64,000 nucleotides of DNA from RHKX01 sp963839535. Lineage in GTDB: Bacteria > Actinomycetota > Thermoleophilia > Solirubrobacterales > 70-9. The translations under genes and the position numbers were made by a program. The notes under the pieces are model-generated. The model worked only from the letters and a program-made list of their open reading frames with translations, had not been told where the DNA came from and ran no database searches. The stretch covers positions 1-64,000 of the forward strand of contig CAWIVF010000013.1 of NCBI GenBank assembly GCA_963839535.1, written 5' to 3'. Below, one piece after another: positions 42,357-52,402 of this stretch; the first letter of the stretch is position 1, and every line of letters begins with the position of its first letter.

Positions 42357-42605
42357 ATGAGCGAGGCCGAGCGCTCCGACCGCCGCGACCCGGCGCGGCG
42401 CCCGACAGTCGAGGACATCCGCGCTCTCGCGGGCCCCTCGACCCCCCACTTCGCCCTGCAGATCCGCAACCGGATCGCCGCCCTGGTCGAGCGGCTCCCG
42501 GCCGATGACCCCGCGCGGATCGAGGGAGATCGCCAGATCCTCAGGCTGACCGACCTGGCGAAGAACACCGGCGACCCACGGGGCCCCGGCCCCTCGAGCC
42601 GCTGA
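42357..42605 (+). CDS. Small conserved-looking hypothetical protein
   Basis: 82 residues, charged, with a probable helical core (STPHFALQIRNRIAALVERL, RQILRLTDLAKNTGD). No TM segment or Cys. It is 10 bases upstream of the methyltransferase gene, which suggests one transcript. No family recognised. Confidence 0.5.
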   Translation: MSEAERSDRRDPARRPTVEDIRALAGPSTPHFALQIRNRIAALVERLPADDPARIEGDRQILRLTDLAKNTGDPRGPGPSSR

Positions 42606-42615
42606 GGGGGACGGG

Positions 42616-43404
42616 GTGAGCCGGTTCGCAGCAGCCGGCCCGACCGCCGCCGAGCGGCGGACCCTGGAGTTGCTCGAGCCGGCCGCGCGGAAGCGCGCGG
42701 AGGAATCGGCCGGGCCGTACATCGACCTGCTCGAGGACGAGGCGCCCGAGAGCACCGGCGCCACTCAGGACCTGATGCTGAGCAAGGTCGTCCCGATGGT
42801 CTACGAGCGCTGGTGGCGGCCCGCCCTCGGCCGCGCGTTCAAGGGGCTGACCGGGCCCGGCATGGAGGAGGAGAAGCGGATCGCCCGGCTCCTGCTCGGG
42901 CTGGCGGGCGGCCACTCGGTGCTCGACGTCGCCTGCGGGCCGGGGAACTTCACCCGCTCGTTCGGGACCACGGTCGGTGCCGGCGGGCTGGCGGTCGGGA
43001 TCGACGCCTCGCCGACGATGCTCGAGCGGGGCGTGCGCGAGCTCGCGGGGAGCGGAGCGGAGAACGTCTGCCTGCTGCGCGGCGACGCGACCCACCTGCC
43101 GTTCGTCGACGGCAGCTTCGACGGCGTCTGCTGCTTCGCCGCGCTGCACCTCTTCGCCGACCCGTTCGACGCCCTCACCGACATGGCGCGCGTCCTCGCT
43201 CCCGGCGGCCGGATCGCGATCATGACCTCGGTCCGCCGGCAGATCCAGCTGCCGCCGCTGAAGCCGGTGCTCGAGCGGACGAGCGGGATGCGCGTCTTCG
43301 AGCAGGACGAGATCGTCGCCGCGCTACAGGCCCGCGGCTTCACGGAGGTCCACCAGCGGATCTCCGGGTTGGTCCAGTTCGTCGGCGGAAGACTGACCGA
43401 CTGA
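42616..43404 (+). CDS. SAM-dependent methyltransferase (class I, UbiE/COQ5-like)
   Basis: 262 residues from a GTG preceded by a purine-rich GAGGGGGA. Motif I is VLDVACGPGNFTRSF, followed by GIDASPTMLERGVREL, LRGDATHLPFVDGSFDGVCC and ARVLAPGGRIAIM. The N-terminal 80 residues contain a helical cap (YERWWRPALGRAFKG). This type methylates small molecules such as quinones or lipids; the substrate cannot be told. It ends 100 bases before the convergent thiolase; that gap shows nothing notable. Confidence 0.85.
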   Translation: MSRFAAAGPTAAERRTLELLEPAARKRAEESAGPYIDLLEDEAPESTGATQDLMLSKVVPMVYERWWRPALGRAFKGLTGPGMEEEKRIARLLLGLAGGHSVLDVACGPGNFTRSFGTTVGAGGLAVGIDASPTMLERGVRELAGSGAENVCLLRGDATHLPFVDGSFDGVCCFAALHLFADPFDALTDMARVLAPGGRIAIMTSVRRQIQLPPLKPVLERTSGMRVFEQDEIVAALQARGFTEVHQRISGLVQFVGGRLTD

Positions 43405-43506
43405 CGGGCCGGGAGGCGCCAGCTCGGCGTCATCGCGGGCCTCACGGCCCATTCGGCCGCATCGGCCCACTCTTCCTTGATCTGACGGCTCCCGCCTCGT
43501 CAGTAC

Positions 43507-44694
43507 CTAGACCCTCTGGATCAGGGTCCCGGTCCCGAGTCCGCCGCCGCAGCACATCGTCACCAGGCCGGTCTCCTTGTCGGAGCGCTCGAGCTCGTGC
43601 AGGAGGGTGGTCATCAGCCGCGCGCCGGTCGAGCCGAGCGGGTGGCCGAGGGCGATCGCCCCGCCGTTGACGTTGACGCGGTCCCAGTCCGGGTCGTGCT
43701 CGCGGCGCCAGGCGGCGACGACGGAGGCGAAGGCCTCGTTGACCTCGAAGAGGTCGATGTCGTCGATCTTCATGCCGTTGCGATCGAGGATCTTCTCGGT
43801 GGCCGGGATCGGGCCGGTCAGCATGATCACCGGGTCGACGCCGACGGTCGTCTGATCGACGATCTTCGCCCGCGGGGTCACCCCGAGCTCCTTCGCCTTG
43901 TCGGCGCTCATCAGCAGCACCGCGGCCGCGCCGTCGGAGACCTGCGAGCTGTTGCCGGCGGTGATCTTGCCGTCCTCCTTGAACGCCGGCTTCAGCTTGC
44001 TCAGCGTCTCGAGGCTGGAGTCGGGACGGATCCCCTGGTCGGTGTGGAACGTGTCGCCGTTGACCTTGAACGGGATGATCTCGCGCTCGAAGCGGCCCTC
44101 CTCCGTCGCCTGCGCGGCGAGCTGGTGGGAGCGGACGCCGATCTCGTCGAGCTCGGAGCGGGGGATCTCCCACTTGTCGGCGATCATCTCGGCCGAGATC
44201 CCCTGGTTGACGAGGTCGAAGCGCTCGGCCAGCGGGCCGGAGAACGCCATCCCGTGCTCCTGCATGACGGAGAAGCCGTCGGCGAACGAGATGTGGCCCA
44301 TGTGCTCGACGCCGCCGCCGATCGCGACGTCGTGGACGCCGGAGGCGATCAGCGCAGCGGCGAAGTTGATCCCCTGCTGAGCCGAGCCGCACTGGCGGTC
44401 GACGGTGGTCGCCGCGGTCTCGATCGGCAGGCCGGCCTCGAGCCAGGCGTTGCGGGTGATGTTCATCCCCTGCTCGCCGAACTGCTGCACGCAGCCGCCG
44501 ACGACGTCCTCGACCTCGGACGGCTCGATTCCGGCGCGGTTGATCAGCTCGGAGAAGACGGTCGCCAGGAGCGTCGAGGGGTGGGTGTCCTTGTAGTAGC
44601 CCTTCTCCTCGTGGCCGCGGCCGACCGGCAGCCGCGCCGCCTCGACGATGACCACCTCACGCCCACCGAACTTCCCGTTGCCGTCACTCGCCAT
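43507..44694 (-). CDS. Acetyl-CoA acyltransferase (thiolase family)
   Basis: 395 residues with a complete thiolase set: nucleophile in TTVDRQCGSAQQGINFAA, the NEAFAS motif (DLFEVNEAFASVVAAW), GHPLGSTGARLMTTLL with the active-site His, and the second Cys in TMCCGGGLGTGTL. It performs thiolytic cleavage of 3-ketoacyl-CoA; features such as SGVHDVAIGGGVEHMGHI place it near the steroid- or fatty-acid-type thiolases of actinobacteria. An AAAGG lies 9 bases before the ATG. The divergent 3-hydroxyacyl-CoA dehydrogenase supports a beta-oxidation role. Confidence 0.93.
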   Translation of the reverse strand: MASDGNGKFGGREVVIVEAARLPVGRGHEEKGYYKDTHPSTLLATVFSELINRAGIEPSEVEDVVGGCVQQFGEQGMNITRNAWLEAGLPIETAATTVDRQCGSAQQGINFAAALIASGVHDVAIGGGVEHMGHISFADGFSVMQEHGMAFSGPLAERFDLVNQGISAEMIADKWEIPRSELDEIGVRSHQLAAQATEEGRFEREIIPFKVNGDTFHTDQGIRPDSSLETLSKLKPAFKEDGKITAGNSSQVSDGAAAVLLMSADKAKELGVTPRAKIVDQTTVGVDPVIMLTGPIPATEKILDRNGMKIDDIDLFEVNEAFASVVAAWRREHDPDWDRVNVNGGAIALGHPLGSTGARLMTTLLHELERSDKETGLVTMCCGGGLGTGTLIQRV

Positions 44695-44751
44695 GTTCAA
44701 AGACCTTTCGCTCGCTGATTCGGCTGCGGACGATAGCCCGCCCGACCTGAG

Positions 44752-45589
44752 ATGGTTCCGGCCGTGAGCCCCGCACACGGATACGAGAGCCCGGCCGTGG
44801 CCGGCAGCGGGACCATCGCGCTCGGCGTCGCGGCCGCCGCATCGACGCTCGGGGACGTTCGCGTCCTCGCCCGCAGCGACACCTCCGCATGGCGCGCCGA
44901 GGAGACGGCCGACAAGCTCTGCTCGAAGCTCGACGGCGCGACGGCGAAGCGGATCCGGGTGACGACGAGCCCCGCCGATCTCGAGGGCTGCGACCTCGTC
45001 GTCGAGGCGATCGTCGAGGACGCCGCCGCGAAGGTCGCCCTGCTCGCCTCCCTCGGGGAGATCTGCCCGGACGCCGACCTGGCGACGACGACCTCGTCGC
45101 TGGGGATCGCAGAGCTCGGCGCCTCCGCCGGGGTCGCGGAGCGCTTCTACGGACTGCACGTGTTCAACCCGGTGACGCGGATGGAGCTGATCGAGCTCTG
45201 CCTCCCGGACAGCGTCGGCGACGGCGTGGGCGACCGGGCGCGGGCGTTCTGCAAGGGCCTCGGCAAGCGGGCGGTCGAGGTGCCGGACCATCCCGGCTTC
45301 GTCGTCAACCGGCTCCTCTTCCCCTACCTCTTCGACGCGGTCCGGCTGCTCGACGACCTCGGCCTCGAGCCGGAGGAGGTCGACGACTGCATGTCACTCG
45401 GGGCCGGTCAGCCGATGGGCCCGCTGAAGCTGCTCGACTTCGTCGGCATCGACGTCGCGGTCGCGATCGGCGAGAGCCTCCATCAGGCGAGCGAGGTCGA
45501 GTACCACCACCCGCCGCAGCGTCTGGTCGACATGGCGGCCGCCGGAAAGCTCGGCCGCAAGTCCGGCGCAAGGCTTCTACAAGTACTGA
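44752..45589 (+). CDS. 3-hydroxyacyl-CoA dehydrogenase, frameshift at the last codons
   Basis: NAD-dependent oxidation of 3-hydroxyacyl-CoA. The Rossmann start is degenerate (VAGSGTIALGVAAAAS) but retains GxGxxG spacing; the catalytic His is in FYGLHVFNPVTRMELIEL, then KRAVEVPDHPGFVVNRLLFP and GAGQPMGPLKLLDFVGID. An extra A near 45571 moves the frame just before the family ending KSGAGFYKY, restored with a TGA at 45587. Start ATG 44752 or GTG 44764. Divergent from the thiolase, convergent with a small gene by 13 bases. Confidence 0.9.
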
Positions 45590-45813
45590 GACTTACCGGC
45601 GAGGTCCCAGACGACGTCGGCCTCGCTGATGCCCTGCTTGCCGGCGAGGTCGTCGACCTCGTCCCAGGGCAGCTGGGCCTCGGGCAGGTCGTCCCAGCGG
45701 GCGAGCTCCAGCGCCTCCAGCGCCCGCGCCAGGGTGGGCCCGTGGCGCTCCTCGGCCTGGACCAGAGCCTTGAGGACCCCGAGCTGCTTGTCGCTGAGCC
45801 TGACCTCCCACAT
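45577..45813 (-). CDS. Small acidic protein of unknown function
   Basis: 78 residues (WEVRLSDKQLGVLKALVQA, then RARALEALELARWDDLPEAQ-like sequence and EVDDLAGKQGISEADVVWDL). In the raw sequence it is in frame with the upstream CorC-type gene, but a strong GAGGAGA 6 bases before its own ATG and the natural CorC end at 45876 show it to be a separate gene. Mostly helical, no TM or Cys. Role unknown. Confidence 0.6.
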   Translation of the reverse strand: MWEVRLSDKQLGVLKALVQAEERHGPTLARALEALELARWDDLPEAQLPWDEVDDLAGKQGISEADVVWDLAGKSQYL

Positions 45814-45875
45814 GGCGTTCTCCTCGCCTCGCTTCCTTCCCGCGGCGGAAGCTAGGCCCGGGAACGGACGGAAGG

Positions 45876-47202
45876 TCAGTCCTCGGGGTCGTCCTCGTCC
45901 GATCTCGGCGCCGTTCGAATCCGGGCGGATGCGCAGGGCGACGATGCGGTTCTCGCGGACCGACTCGACCCTGATCGTGTGGGCGTTCGCCTTGATCGAG
46001 TCGCCGCGCTTGGGCAGGCGGCCGAGCTCGCTGAAGACGTAGCCGCCGATCGAGTTGTACGCGTCGGTGTCGACCGGCAGGGCGATGCCGGCGTCCTCGA
46101 GGTCGCCGAGCGAGACGTGCCCGCGGACGTACCAGTCGCCGTCGTTGAGCCGGCGCACGGAGTCGGCGCGCGGATCGGTCTCGTCCTCGATCTCGCCGAC
46201 GACCTCCTCGAGGATGTCCTCGATCGTCGCGATGCCGACGGTGCGGCCGTACTCGTCGACGACGACCGCGATCGAGCTGCGCTGACGCTGGAGCTCGGCG
46301 AGTAGATCGTCGAGCGCCTTCGTCTCGGGGATGATCGGCGCGTCGCGCACGGCGGGCTCGATCGAGGCGTCGGGGCCGGCGCTCATGTAGAGGCGGACGA
46401 GCGAGTTGTTGTGGACGATGCCGCGGACCCGGTCGGGGTTGTCGTCCTCGATCACGACGAGGCGCGTGTGCCCGGATGCGACGCAGCGGCGCAGGGCGTC
46501 CTCGACCGTGTCGGAGGAGTCGACCGTGACCACCGCGGGGATCGGGGTCATCACCTCGCGCGCCTCCTGCTCGTGCAGGTGGAAGACGCCGCCGAGCATT
46601 CCGGCCTCGCTCTCGTCGAGGTCGCCGCCCGAGCGGGAGTCGGCGATGATCGCCTTCAGGTCGTTGGCGTCGTGGTGCTCCTCGATCTGGCTCGGATCGA
46701 CGCCGAACAGGCGGATCATCGCGTTCGAGGCCCGGTTCAGCCCGTAGCTGAACGGCGTCGTGAGGACGTGGAACCAGTCGAGCGGGCGCGCGGTCAGCAG
46801 GGCCGTCCGCTCGGCCCGGTTGATGGCGACGATCTTCGGCACCTGCTCGCCGATCGTGATGTGCAGCGCCGTTGCGATCGTGAACGCGATCGCGAAGGAG
46901 ATCGCGGTGGAGACGCCGTGCGAGACGCTCTCGCCGATCGCCGACTCGATCAGGCTCGCAATCGCCGGCTCGCCGAGGAAACCGATGCCGATCGAGGCCA
47001 TCGTGATCCCGATCTGGCAGGTCGAGAGATAGCGGTCGATCCCCTCGAGCTGACGAACGACTCGCTTGGCGTTGCGGCTGCCCTCCTCGGCGAGGGTGTC
47101 GAAGCGCGAGCGCCGCGAGCGCACGAGCGCGAACTCGGCGGCGACGAACATCCCGTTGAGCAGGACGAGCACGAGCAGCGCGACGAGGGCGAGCGCGGTC
47201 AT
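45876..47202 (-). CDS. HlyC/CorC (CNNM) family membrane protein with CBS pair, frameshift near the end
   Basis: About 440 residues. An N-terminal DUF21/CNNM domain with TM helices (LNGMFVAAEFALVRSRRSRF, GEQVPKIVAINRAERTALL) is followed by two CBS repeats (VMTPIPAVVTVDSSDTVEDA, IAVVVDEYGRTVGIATIEDI) and the C-terminal CorC_HlyC domain (VDTDAYNSIGGYVFSELGRL). Such proteins are linked to Mg or other cation efflux. The natural end is restored as NGAEI followed by DEDDPED and TGA at 45876 when one extra G near 45902 is removed. A structured leader (47225-47300) lies directly upstream. Confidence 0.88.
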
Positions 47203-47224
47203 CGCTCAGTCCCTGCGGGCAGGC

Positions 47225-47300
47225 GGATGCACCGGCACTTCCGCGGCGCGGTGGGAGGCGCCTGCCGCTGAGGGCAGGAGCCGGTACTTCGAGGCAGGTC
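47225..47300 (-). promoter_or_regulatory. Structured leader upstream of the CorC-type gene
   Basis: ACCGGC/GCCGGT (47231-47236 with 47280-47285) closes a three-way junction with hairpins GGCGC/GCGCC (47245-47249 with 47258-47262) and CTGCC/GGCAG (47262-47266 with 47273-47277). It ends about 25 bases before the start codon, in the position of a 5' leader. No known riboswitch consensus was recognised. GC-rich sequence folds easily, so this is tentative. Confidence 0.3.
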
Positions 47301-47425
47301 GTCGTCAGGCATCCGCGACGGCGCAAGGCTAGCAGCGGGCCGCGATGCCGCCAACCGTTGGGCCCTCCCCGATCCGTTCGTCCAGCGGAGGACGACGGCA
47401 GCCCCCGGGTACTACCGTGGCCCGG

Positions 47426-48910
47426 ATGGATCAGCGATCCACTCCGTACCTCGATGCGCTCGTGGAGCTCGCCGGCCGGGGACCGGGCCGGTTCCACATC
47501 CCGGGGCACAAGGGCGGGGCCGGCGCCGATCCCGGGCTGAGGGAGGCGATCGGCGAAGCGGCGCTCGCCCTCGACTTCCCGGCCGGCACCGAGGGCGTGG
47601 ACATCGGGCCCGACCCCCTCGCGACCCCCTTCCATCAAGCGCAGCAGCTCGCCGCCGAGGCGTGGGGAGCGCAGCGGAGCTGGTTCCTGGTCAACGGCGC
47701 GTCCGGCGGGAACCACGCGATCTGCCTGGCCCTCGCGCACCTCGGCGACGTCGCGATCGTCCAGCGCAACGTCCACTCCTCGGTGATCGACGGCCTCGTG
47801 CTGAGCGGGCTGCGGCCACGGTTCGTCGCACCGGCGATCGACGACGACCTCGGCGTCGCGCACTGCCTCACGCCCGCGGCCCTGGAGGAGGCGCTGGCGG
47901 ACGAGCCCGAGGCTGTCGCCGTCTTCGCCGTCTCCCCCACCTACTTCGGCGCGGTCGCCGACATCGAGGGGCTGGCGCGGGTCGCGCACGCGCGCGACGT
48001 CCCGCTCGTCGTCGACGAGTCCTGGGGCGCGCACCTCGCGTTCTCCGACGAGCTTCCCGCCAACGCGCTCGCCTGCGGGGCGGACGTCGTCCTCAACTCC
48101 GTGCACAAGCTCGGCGGCAGCCTCACGCAGTCGGCGATCCTCCACCTCGGGACCGACCGGATCGACGGCCGGATCGTCGACCGCTCGGTGACGCTGATCG
48201 AGACCACCAGCCCGAGCGCGCTGCTGAGCGCGTCGCTCGACGCCGCCCGCCGGCAGAACGTCGTCAGCGGTTCCGAGCTGCTCGCCGAGACGATCGCCTC
48301 GCTCCGGGACCTGCGCCGCGAGGTCGTCGCGATCGACGGGCTCAACGTCCTCGACGAGGAGATCGCGGAGGCGACGAGCGTCCACGCCTGGGACCCGCTG
48401 CGCCTTTCGGTCGACGTGCGCGGCACCGGTGCCACCGGCAACGAGATCGCCCGTTACATGCGCGAGGAGCACGACATCTGGTTCGAGCTCTACGCCGAGA
48501 ACGTCGTCGTCGCCGTCTTCGGAATCGGCGAGAACGTCGCCGAGACCGGCGAGCGGCTGCTGGCCGGGCTGCGCGACGCGGCGGCGGCCCTGCGCCGGCC
48601 GGTCGACGGCGAGCGCACGCCCTTCGCGCCGCCGCCTCCATGGGGCCCGACCGAGATGACGCCGCGCGAGGCGTTCCTCGGTCCGCAGGAGATCGTCCCG
48701 TTCACCGAGTCCGGCGGCCGGATCGCCGCCGAGTCCCTCGCCGCCTATCCGCCCGGGGTCCCGAACGTGCTGCCGGGCGAGCGGCTCAGCCGCGAGACGA
48801 TCGACTTCATCGCCGACTCGCTGGCCCACGGCGGCCAGGTCCGCGGAGCGAGCGATCGGACCCTGAAGACGGTGCGGGTGGTGGATCGAATCCGGGGAGA
48901 TCCGACTTGA
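47426..48910 (+). CDS. Orn/Lys/Arg decarboxylase family PLP enzyme
   Basis: Fold-type I decarboxylase of 494 residues. It begins with the family motif GRFHIPGHKGGAGADPGL; PLP-binding blocks are WFLVNGASGGNHAICLALAH, VDESWGAHLAFSDELPA and the Lys motif LNSVHKLGGSLTQSAIL. The C-terminal domain includes FLGPQEIVPFTESGGRIAAE and YPPGVPNVLPGERLS. This family makes putrescine, cadaverine or agmatine; substrate choice cannot be read. First gene of an operon in which starts and stops overlap (TTGA with the next). The deiminase-fold and carbamoylase genes favour arginine or a derivative as substrate (inference). Confidence 0.9.
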   Translation: MDQRSTPYLDALVELAGRGPGRFHIPGHKGGAGADPGLREAIGEAALALDFPAGTEGVDIGPDPLATPFHQAQQLAAEAWGAQRSWFLVNGASGGNHAICLALAHLGDVAIVQRNVHSSVIDGLVLSGLRPRFVAPAIDDDLGVAHCLTPAALEEALADEPEAVAVFAVSPTYFGAVADIEGLARVAHARDVPLVVDESWGAHLAFSDELPANALACGADVVLNSVHKLGGSLTQSAILHLGTDRIDGRIVDRSVTLIETTSPSALLSASLDAARRQNVVSGSELLAETIASLRDLRREVVAIDGLNVLDEEIAEATSVHAWDPLRLSVDVRGTGATGNEIARYMREEHDIWFELYAENVVVAVFGIGENVAETGERLLAGLRDAAAALRRPVDGERTPFAPPPPWGPTEMTPREAFLGPQEIVPFTESGGRIAAESLAAYPPGVPNVLPGERLSRETIDFIADSLAHGGQVRGASDRTLKTVRVVDRIRGDPT

Positions 48911-49777
48911 GCCGGACCGCCGTGGGGGAGCGACTCCGAGTACGGGCTGCTCCACGACGTCCTGCTCTGCCCGCCCGACAACTTCCGCTGGCTGCCGACG
49001 AGCGTGATCAGCCGCGGCACGCTGGAGAGCGGGCGCGTGTTCGATGCCGAGCTCGCGTCCTCCCAGCACCGGGAGATGGTCATGGCCTACGAGTCGGCAG
49101 GGGTGCAGGTCCATCTGCTCGAACCCGATCCGCACCTCCCCTACCAGGTGTTCGCCAGGGACTCGAGCATCGCGACGCCGCAGGGGCCGGTCGTCACCCA
49201 GCTGGCGCAGTCGTGGCGCCGCGGCGAGTACGCGCCGGTGATCCGCTTCTACGAGGGGGCGGGGATCCCGATCCACGAGATGATCACCGCGGGGTCGCTC
49301 GAGGGCGGCGACGTGATCATCGTCGAGCCCGGGCGGCTGCTGATCGGCAACGGCGAGGAGCGGACGCAGGGCGCCGCGGCCGCGCAGCTCGCGGGGTGGT
49401 TCGAGGAGCTCGGCTGGGAGGTGCGGATCGAGGCGATCCCCTCCCACTTCGTCCACATCGACGTGCTCGTCTCGATCCTCGCCCCGAAGCTCGCGGCGGT
49501 CTGCGTGGAGGCCGCCTCGACCGGCCTCGTCACGTGGCTGCGCGACCTCGGCTTCGAGATCCTCGAGGTCTCGGTCGAGGACGCGTTCGGCCTCGGCGTC
49601 AACGCGATCTCGCTCGGCGAGGACCGGGTCATCTCCACCCGCCGATCGACCGACCTGAACGGGCAGCTGCGGGCCCTCGGCCTGACCGTCTTCGACCCCG
49701 ACCTCGAGATGTTCACGCTCGGCGGGGGAGGCGCCCACTGCCTCGCCCAGCCGCTGCGGCGGGAGCGCGTGGGTTGA
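48907..49777 (+). CDS. Dimethylargininase/arginine deiminase-fold hydrolase, one frameshift
   Basis: Amidinotransferase/deiminase (pentein) fold, about 289 residues. YGLLHDVLLCPPDNFRWLP opens the domain; VFARDSSIATPQG, ITAGSLEGGDVIIVEPGRLL, SHFVHIDVLVSIL (catalytic His) and GGGGAHCLAQPL (nucleophilic Cys) carry the active site. These enzymes hydrolyse guanidino groups of arginine, methylarginines or related compounds. The TTG start overlaps the decarboxylase stop; one extra C near 48934 separates SRTAVGE from DSEYGLLH. The exact substrate is not clear, so arginine deiminase, DDAH-like or another guanidine hydrolase are all possible. Confidence 0.83.
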
Positions 49778-51012
49778 GCTCCGGGCCGGCCCCCGCGATC
49801 GACGCGCCCGCGGTCATCGCCGCGCTGCGCGAGCTCGCCGAGCTGACGTCGGACGAGGCCGGGGCGCAGCGGCTCTGCTGGAGCCCGCCCTGGCGCCGGG
49901 CGCGGGAGCTGCTCGGCACCCGGCTCGCCGCGATCGGGATCGAGCCGGAGGTCGACGAGGCGGGCAACCTCTGGGCCCGGCTCCCGGGTGCCGAGGGCGG
50001 CGGGCCGGCGCTCGCGCTCGGATCCCACCTCGACTCGGTGCCCGGTGGCGGCTGGCTCGACGGCGCGCTCGGCGTGATGGCCGCGCTCGGCGTGCTGGAG
50101 GCGTGGGCGGCATCGGGGGAGCGCCCGCCGCGCGACATCGTCCTGATCGACTTCGCCGACGAGGAGGGCGCGCGGTTCGGGCGCAGCCTGTTCGGCAGCT
50201 CGGCCCTCGCCGGCACCCTCGACCCCGGCGAGCTCGCCTCGCTCCGCGACGCGGCGGGCGAGCCGATCGCCGACGTCCTCGCCGCCGACGGGGTCGAGCT
50301 CGCCCGCGCGACCGAGGCGCACCGGCGGCTGGGCGAGATCGGCACCTACCTCGAGCTGCACATCGAGCAGGGGCCGGTGCTCGAGGCCGAGGGCGCGAGC
50401 TGCTCGGCCGTGTCGGGCTGCGCCGGGGTCGAGCGCCACGTGCTGACCTTCAGCGGACAGGCCTCCCACGCCGGCACGACGCCGATGGACGCCCGCCGCG
50501 ACGCCGCGCTGGCGGCGGCCGCGACGGCCCTCGAGATCGAGCGCGTCGCGCTGCGCCACGGCGGGGTCGGGACGACCGGGAGCCTGGCGCTCACCCCGGG
50601 GGTCGTCACCGCGGTCGCCGGGCGGGCCGAGCTCTCCGTGGACCTGCGCCATCCCGAGCGCGACGCCCTGGCCGACATGCTCTCGGAGGCGCTCGCCGCG
50701 GCCGCCGGGATCGCCGACGAACGGCGCTGCGTGTTCGGCGGGGGACCCGTGTGGAGGATCGACCCGATCCCCTTCGACCCGGCGCTGGTGCAGCTCGCCA
50801 CCGATGCGTGCGCAGCCCGCGGCGGGCGTCCGGCGGCGATCTCGAGCGGCGCGCTCCACGACGCCGCCGAGCTGGCGCGGCGGGTGCCGACGGCGATGAT
50901 CTTCTGCGCCTCGCGCGGCGGGATCAGCCACGCGAAGGAGGAGGACAGCTCCGAGGCCGACCTGATCGCGGGGATCGAGGCGTTCGGGGAGCTCGCGGGC
51001 GCCGCTATATAA
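49774..51012 (+). CDS. M20 family amidohydrolase (allantoate/N-carbamoyl-amino acid hydrolase)
   Basis: 412 residues from a TTG overlapping the previous stop. Two-metal site residues are in GSHLDSVPGGGWLDGALGV, FADEEGARFGRSLFGS, YLELHIEQGPVLE and ASRGGISHAKEEDSSEAD; the dimerisation domain has SHAGTTPMDARRDAALAAA. The Gly-Gly-x-Leu-Asp and HIEQGP signatures mark the hydantoinase/carbamoylase (HyuC/AllC) group, which removes carbamoyl groups. Substrate could be a carbamoylated product of the upstream deiminase-type enzyme, or ureidoglycolate-type compounds. Confidence 0.9.
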   Translation: MSSGPAPAIDAPAVIAALRELAELTSDEAGAQRLCWSPPWRRARELLGTRLAAIGIEPEVDEAGNLWARLPGAEGGGPALALGSHLDSVPGGGWLDGALGVMAALGVLEAWAASGERPPRDIVLIDFADEEGARFGRSLFGSSALAGTLDPGELASLRDAAGEPIADVLAADGVELARATEAHRRLGEIGTYLELHIEQGPVLEAEGASCSAVSGCAGVERHVLTFSGQASHAGTTPMDARRDAALAAAATALEIERVALRHGGVGTTGSLALTPGVVTAVAGRAELSVDLRHPERDALADMLSEALAAAAGIADERRCVFGGGPVWRIDPIPFDPALVQLATDACAARGGRPAAISSGALHDAAELARRVPTAMIFCASRGGISHAKEEDSSEADLIAGIEAFGELAGAAI

Positions 51013-51044
51013 ACGGAGCACCAAACCGGCTAGGGAGGTCGAAC

Positions 51045-52402
51045 GTGGAGGCGGGAATCGCGGGGTCCCAGGGCGAGCCCCCGGAGAAGGAGGGGAAGCT
51101 CGCCCGCAGGGTGGGGCCGGCCATGCTCCTCTTCTTCATCGTCGGGGACATCCTCGGCGGTGGCATCTACGCGCTCGCCGGCGAGGTCGGCGTCGAGACC
51201 GGTGGCGCGATCTGGACCGGCTTCCTGGCCGCGTTCATCCTCGCGGCGCTGACCGCCTGCGCCTACGCGGAGCTGGTCTCGAAGTACCCGCGGGCGGGAG
51301 GGGCCGCGCTCTACGTCAACAGGGCGTTCAACCGCCCGTTCCTCACGTTCATGGTCGCGTTCGCGGTGATGGCCTCGGGGATCACCTCGGCGAGCACCCT
51401 CGCCCGTGGCTTTGCCGGCGACGCCCTGGCCGAATTCGTCGACATCAAGGTGATCCCGGTCGCGATCGTCTTCCTGCTGGTGGTAGCGCTCGTGAACATG
51501 CGCGGGATCGCGGAATCGGTGCGGCTCAACGCCTTCCTCACGTGCGTGGAGGTGGGGGGACTGCTGCTGATCGTGGTGATCGGTGTGGCCGCCCTCGGCG
51601 AGAGCGGCTCGGACTTCGGCCGCAACCTCGAGTTCAAGGAAGGCGTGTCCCCGCTGTTCGCCGTGATCTCCGGCGCAGGGCTCGCGTTCTACGCACTGAT
51701 CGGGTTCGAGGACTCCGTGAACATCGCCGAGGAGGTGAAACGGCCGAGCAGGAACTATCCGCGGATCCTGTTCACCGGCCTCGCGATCGCCGGCCTGCTC
51801 TACATGGCGGTGACGCTTCTCGCCTCGGCCGCGGTCCCGACCGACGAGCTGGCGAGCTCGAGCGCGCCGCTGGTCGAGGTCGGGCAGCAGGGCCCGCTCG
51901 GGGTGTCGCCGGACGTCTTCGCAGCGATCACGCTCTTCGCCCTGGCGAACGGGGCTTTGATCAACATGATCATGGCCTCCCGGCTCGTCTACGGGATGTC
52001 GGAGGAGGGGATCGTCCCTGGGCTTCTTCGGTCGCGTCCTGCAGGGGCGACGGACGCCGATCACGGCAATCATCTTCACCACGGTCTTGGGGCTGATCCT
52101 CGTCTCGACGGGCGACCTCGGTGACCTGGCCGACACCACCGTCCTGCTGCTGCTGATCGCCTTCACCGCGGTGAACATCTCGGTGCTCGTCCTGCGCCGC
52201 GATGCAGGTCGCCCACGAGCACTTCCGGGCGCCGACCATCGCGCCGATACTCGCCGCGATCGCCTCGGTCGTGCTGATCATCGACAACGAGGGGGAGGTC
52301 TTCCTCCGCGCCGGCCTCCTCCTCGCCCTCGGGGTGGTCCTCTGGCTCGTGGCCTACGCCAGCGGACATCGCACGGGCGAGCACCCCGTAACCTCGAAGT
52401 GA
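51045..52402 (+). CDS. APC-superfamily amino acid permease, two frameshifts
   Basis: Twelve-TM-type permease. N-terminal FFIVGDILGGGIYALAGEVG carries the unwound TM1 substrate motif; CAYAELVSKYPRAGGAALYV, LVNMRGIAESVRLNAFLTC, AFYALIGFEDSVNIAEEVKR and GMSEEGIVP follow. Frame changes near 52021 and 52197 (each one extra base) separate GFFGRVLQGRRTPITAI and VAHEHFRAPTIAPILAAI from the rest. The GTG start has AGGGAGG at 7 bases. It belongs to the cationic amino acid/polyamine-type branch, fitting uptake of the operon's substrate. Confidence 0.88.

Noticed and set aside
45593..49738. A 1381-codon open frame on the minus strand
   Set aside because: It is antisense to the decarboxylase and deiminase-fold genes and out of frame with CorC; the translation is Arg/Ala/Pro/Asp-rich with no motifs, as expected in high-GC DNA.
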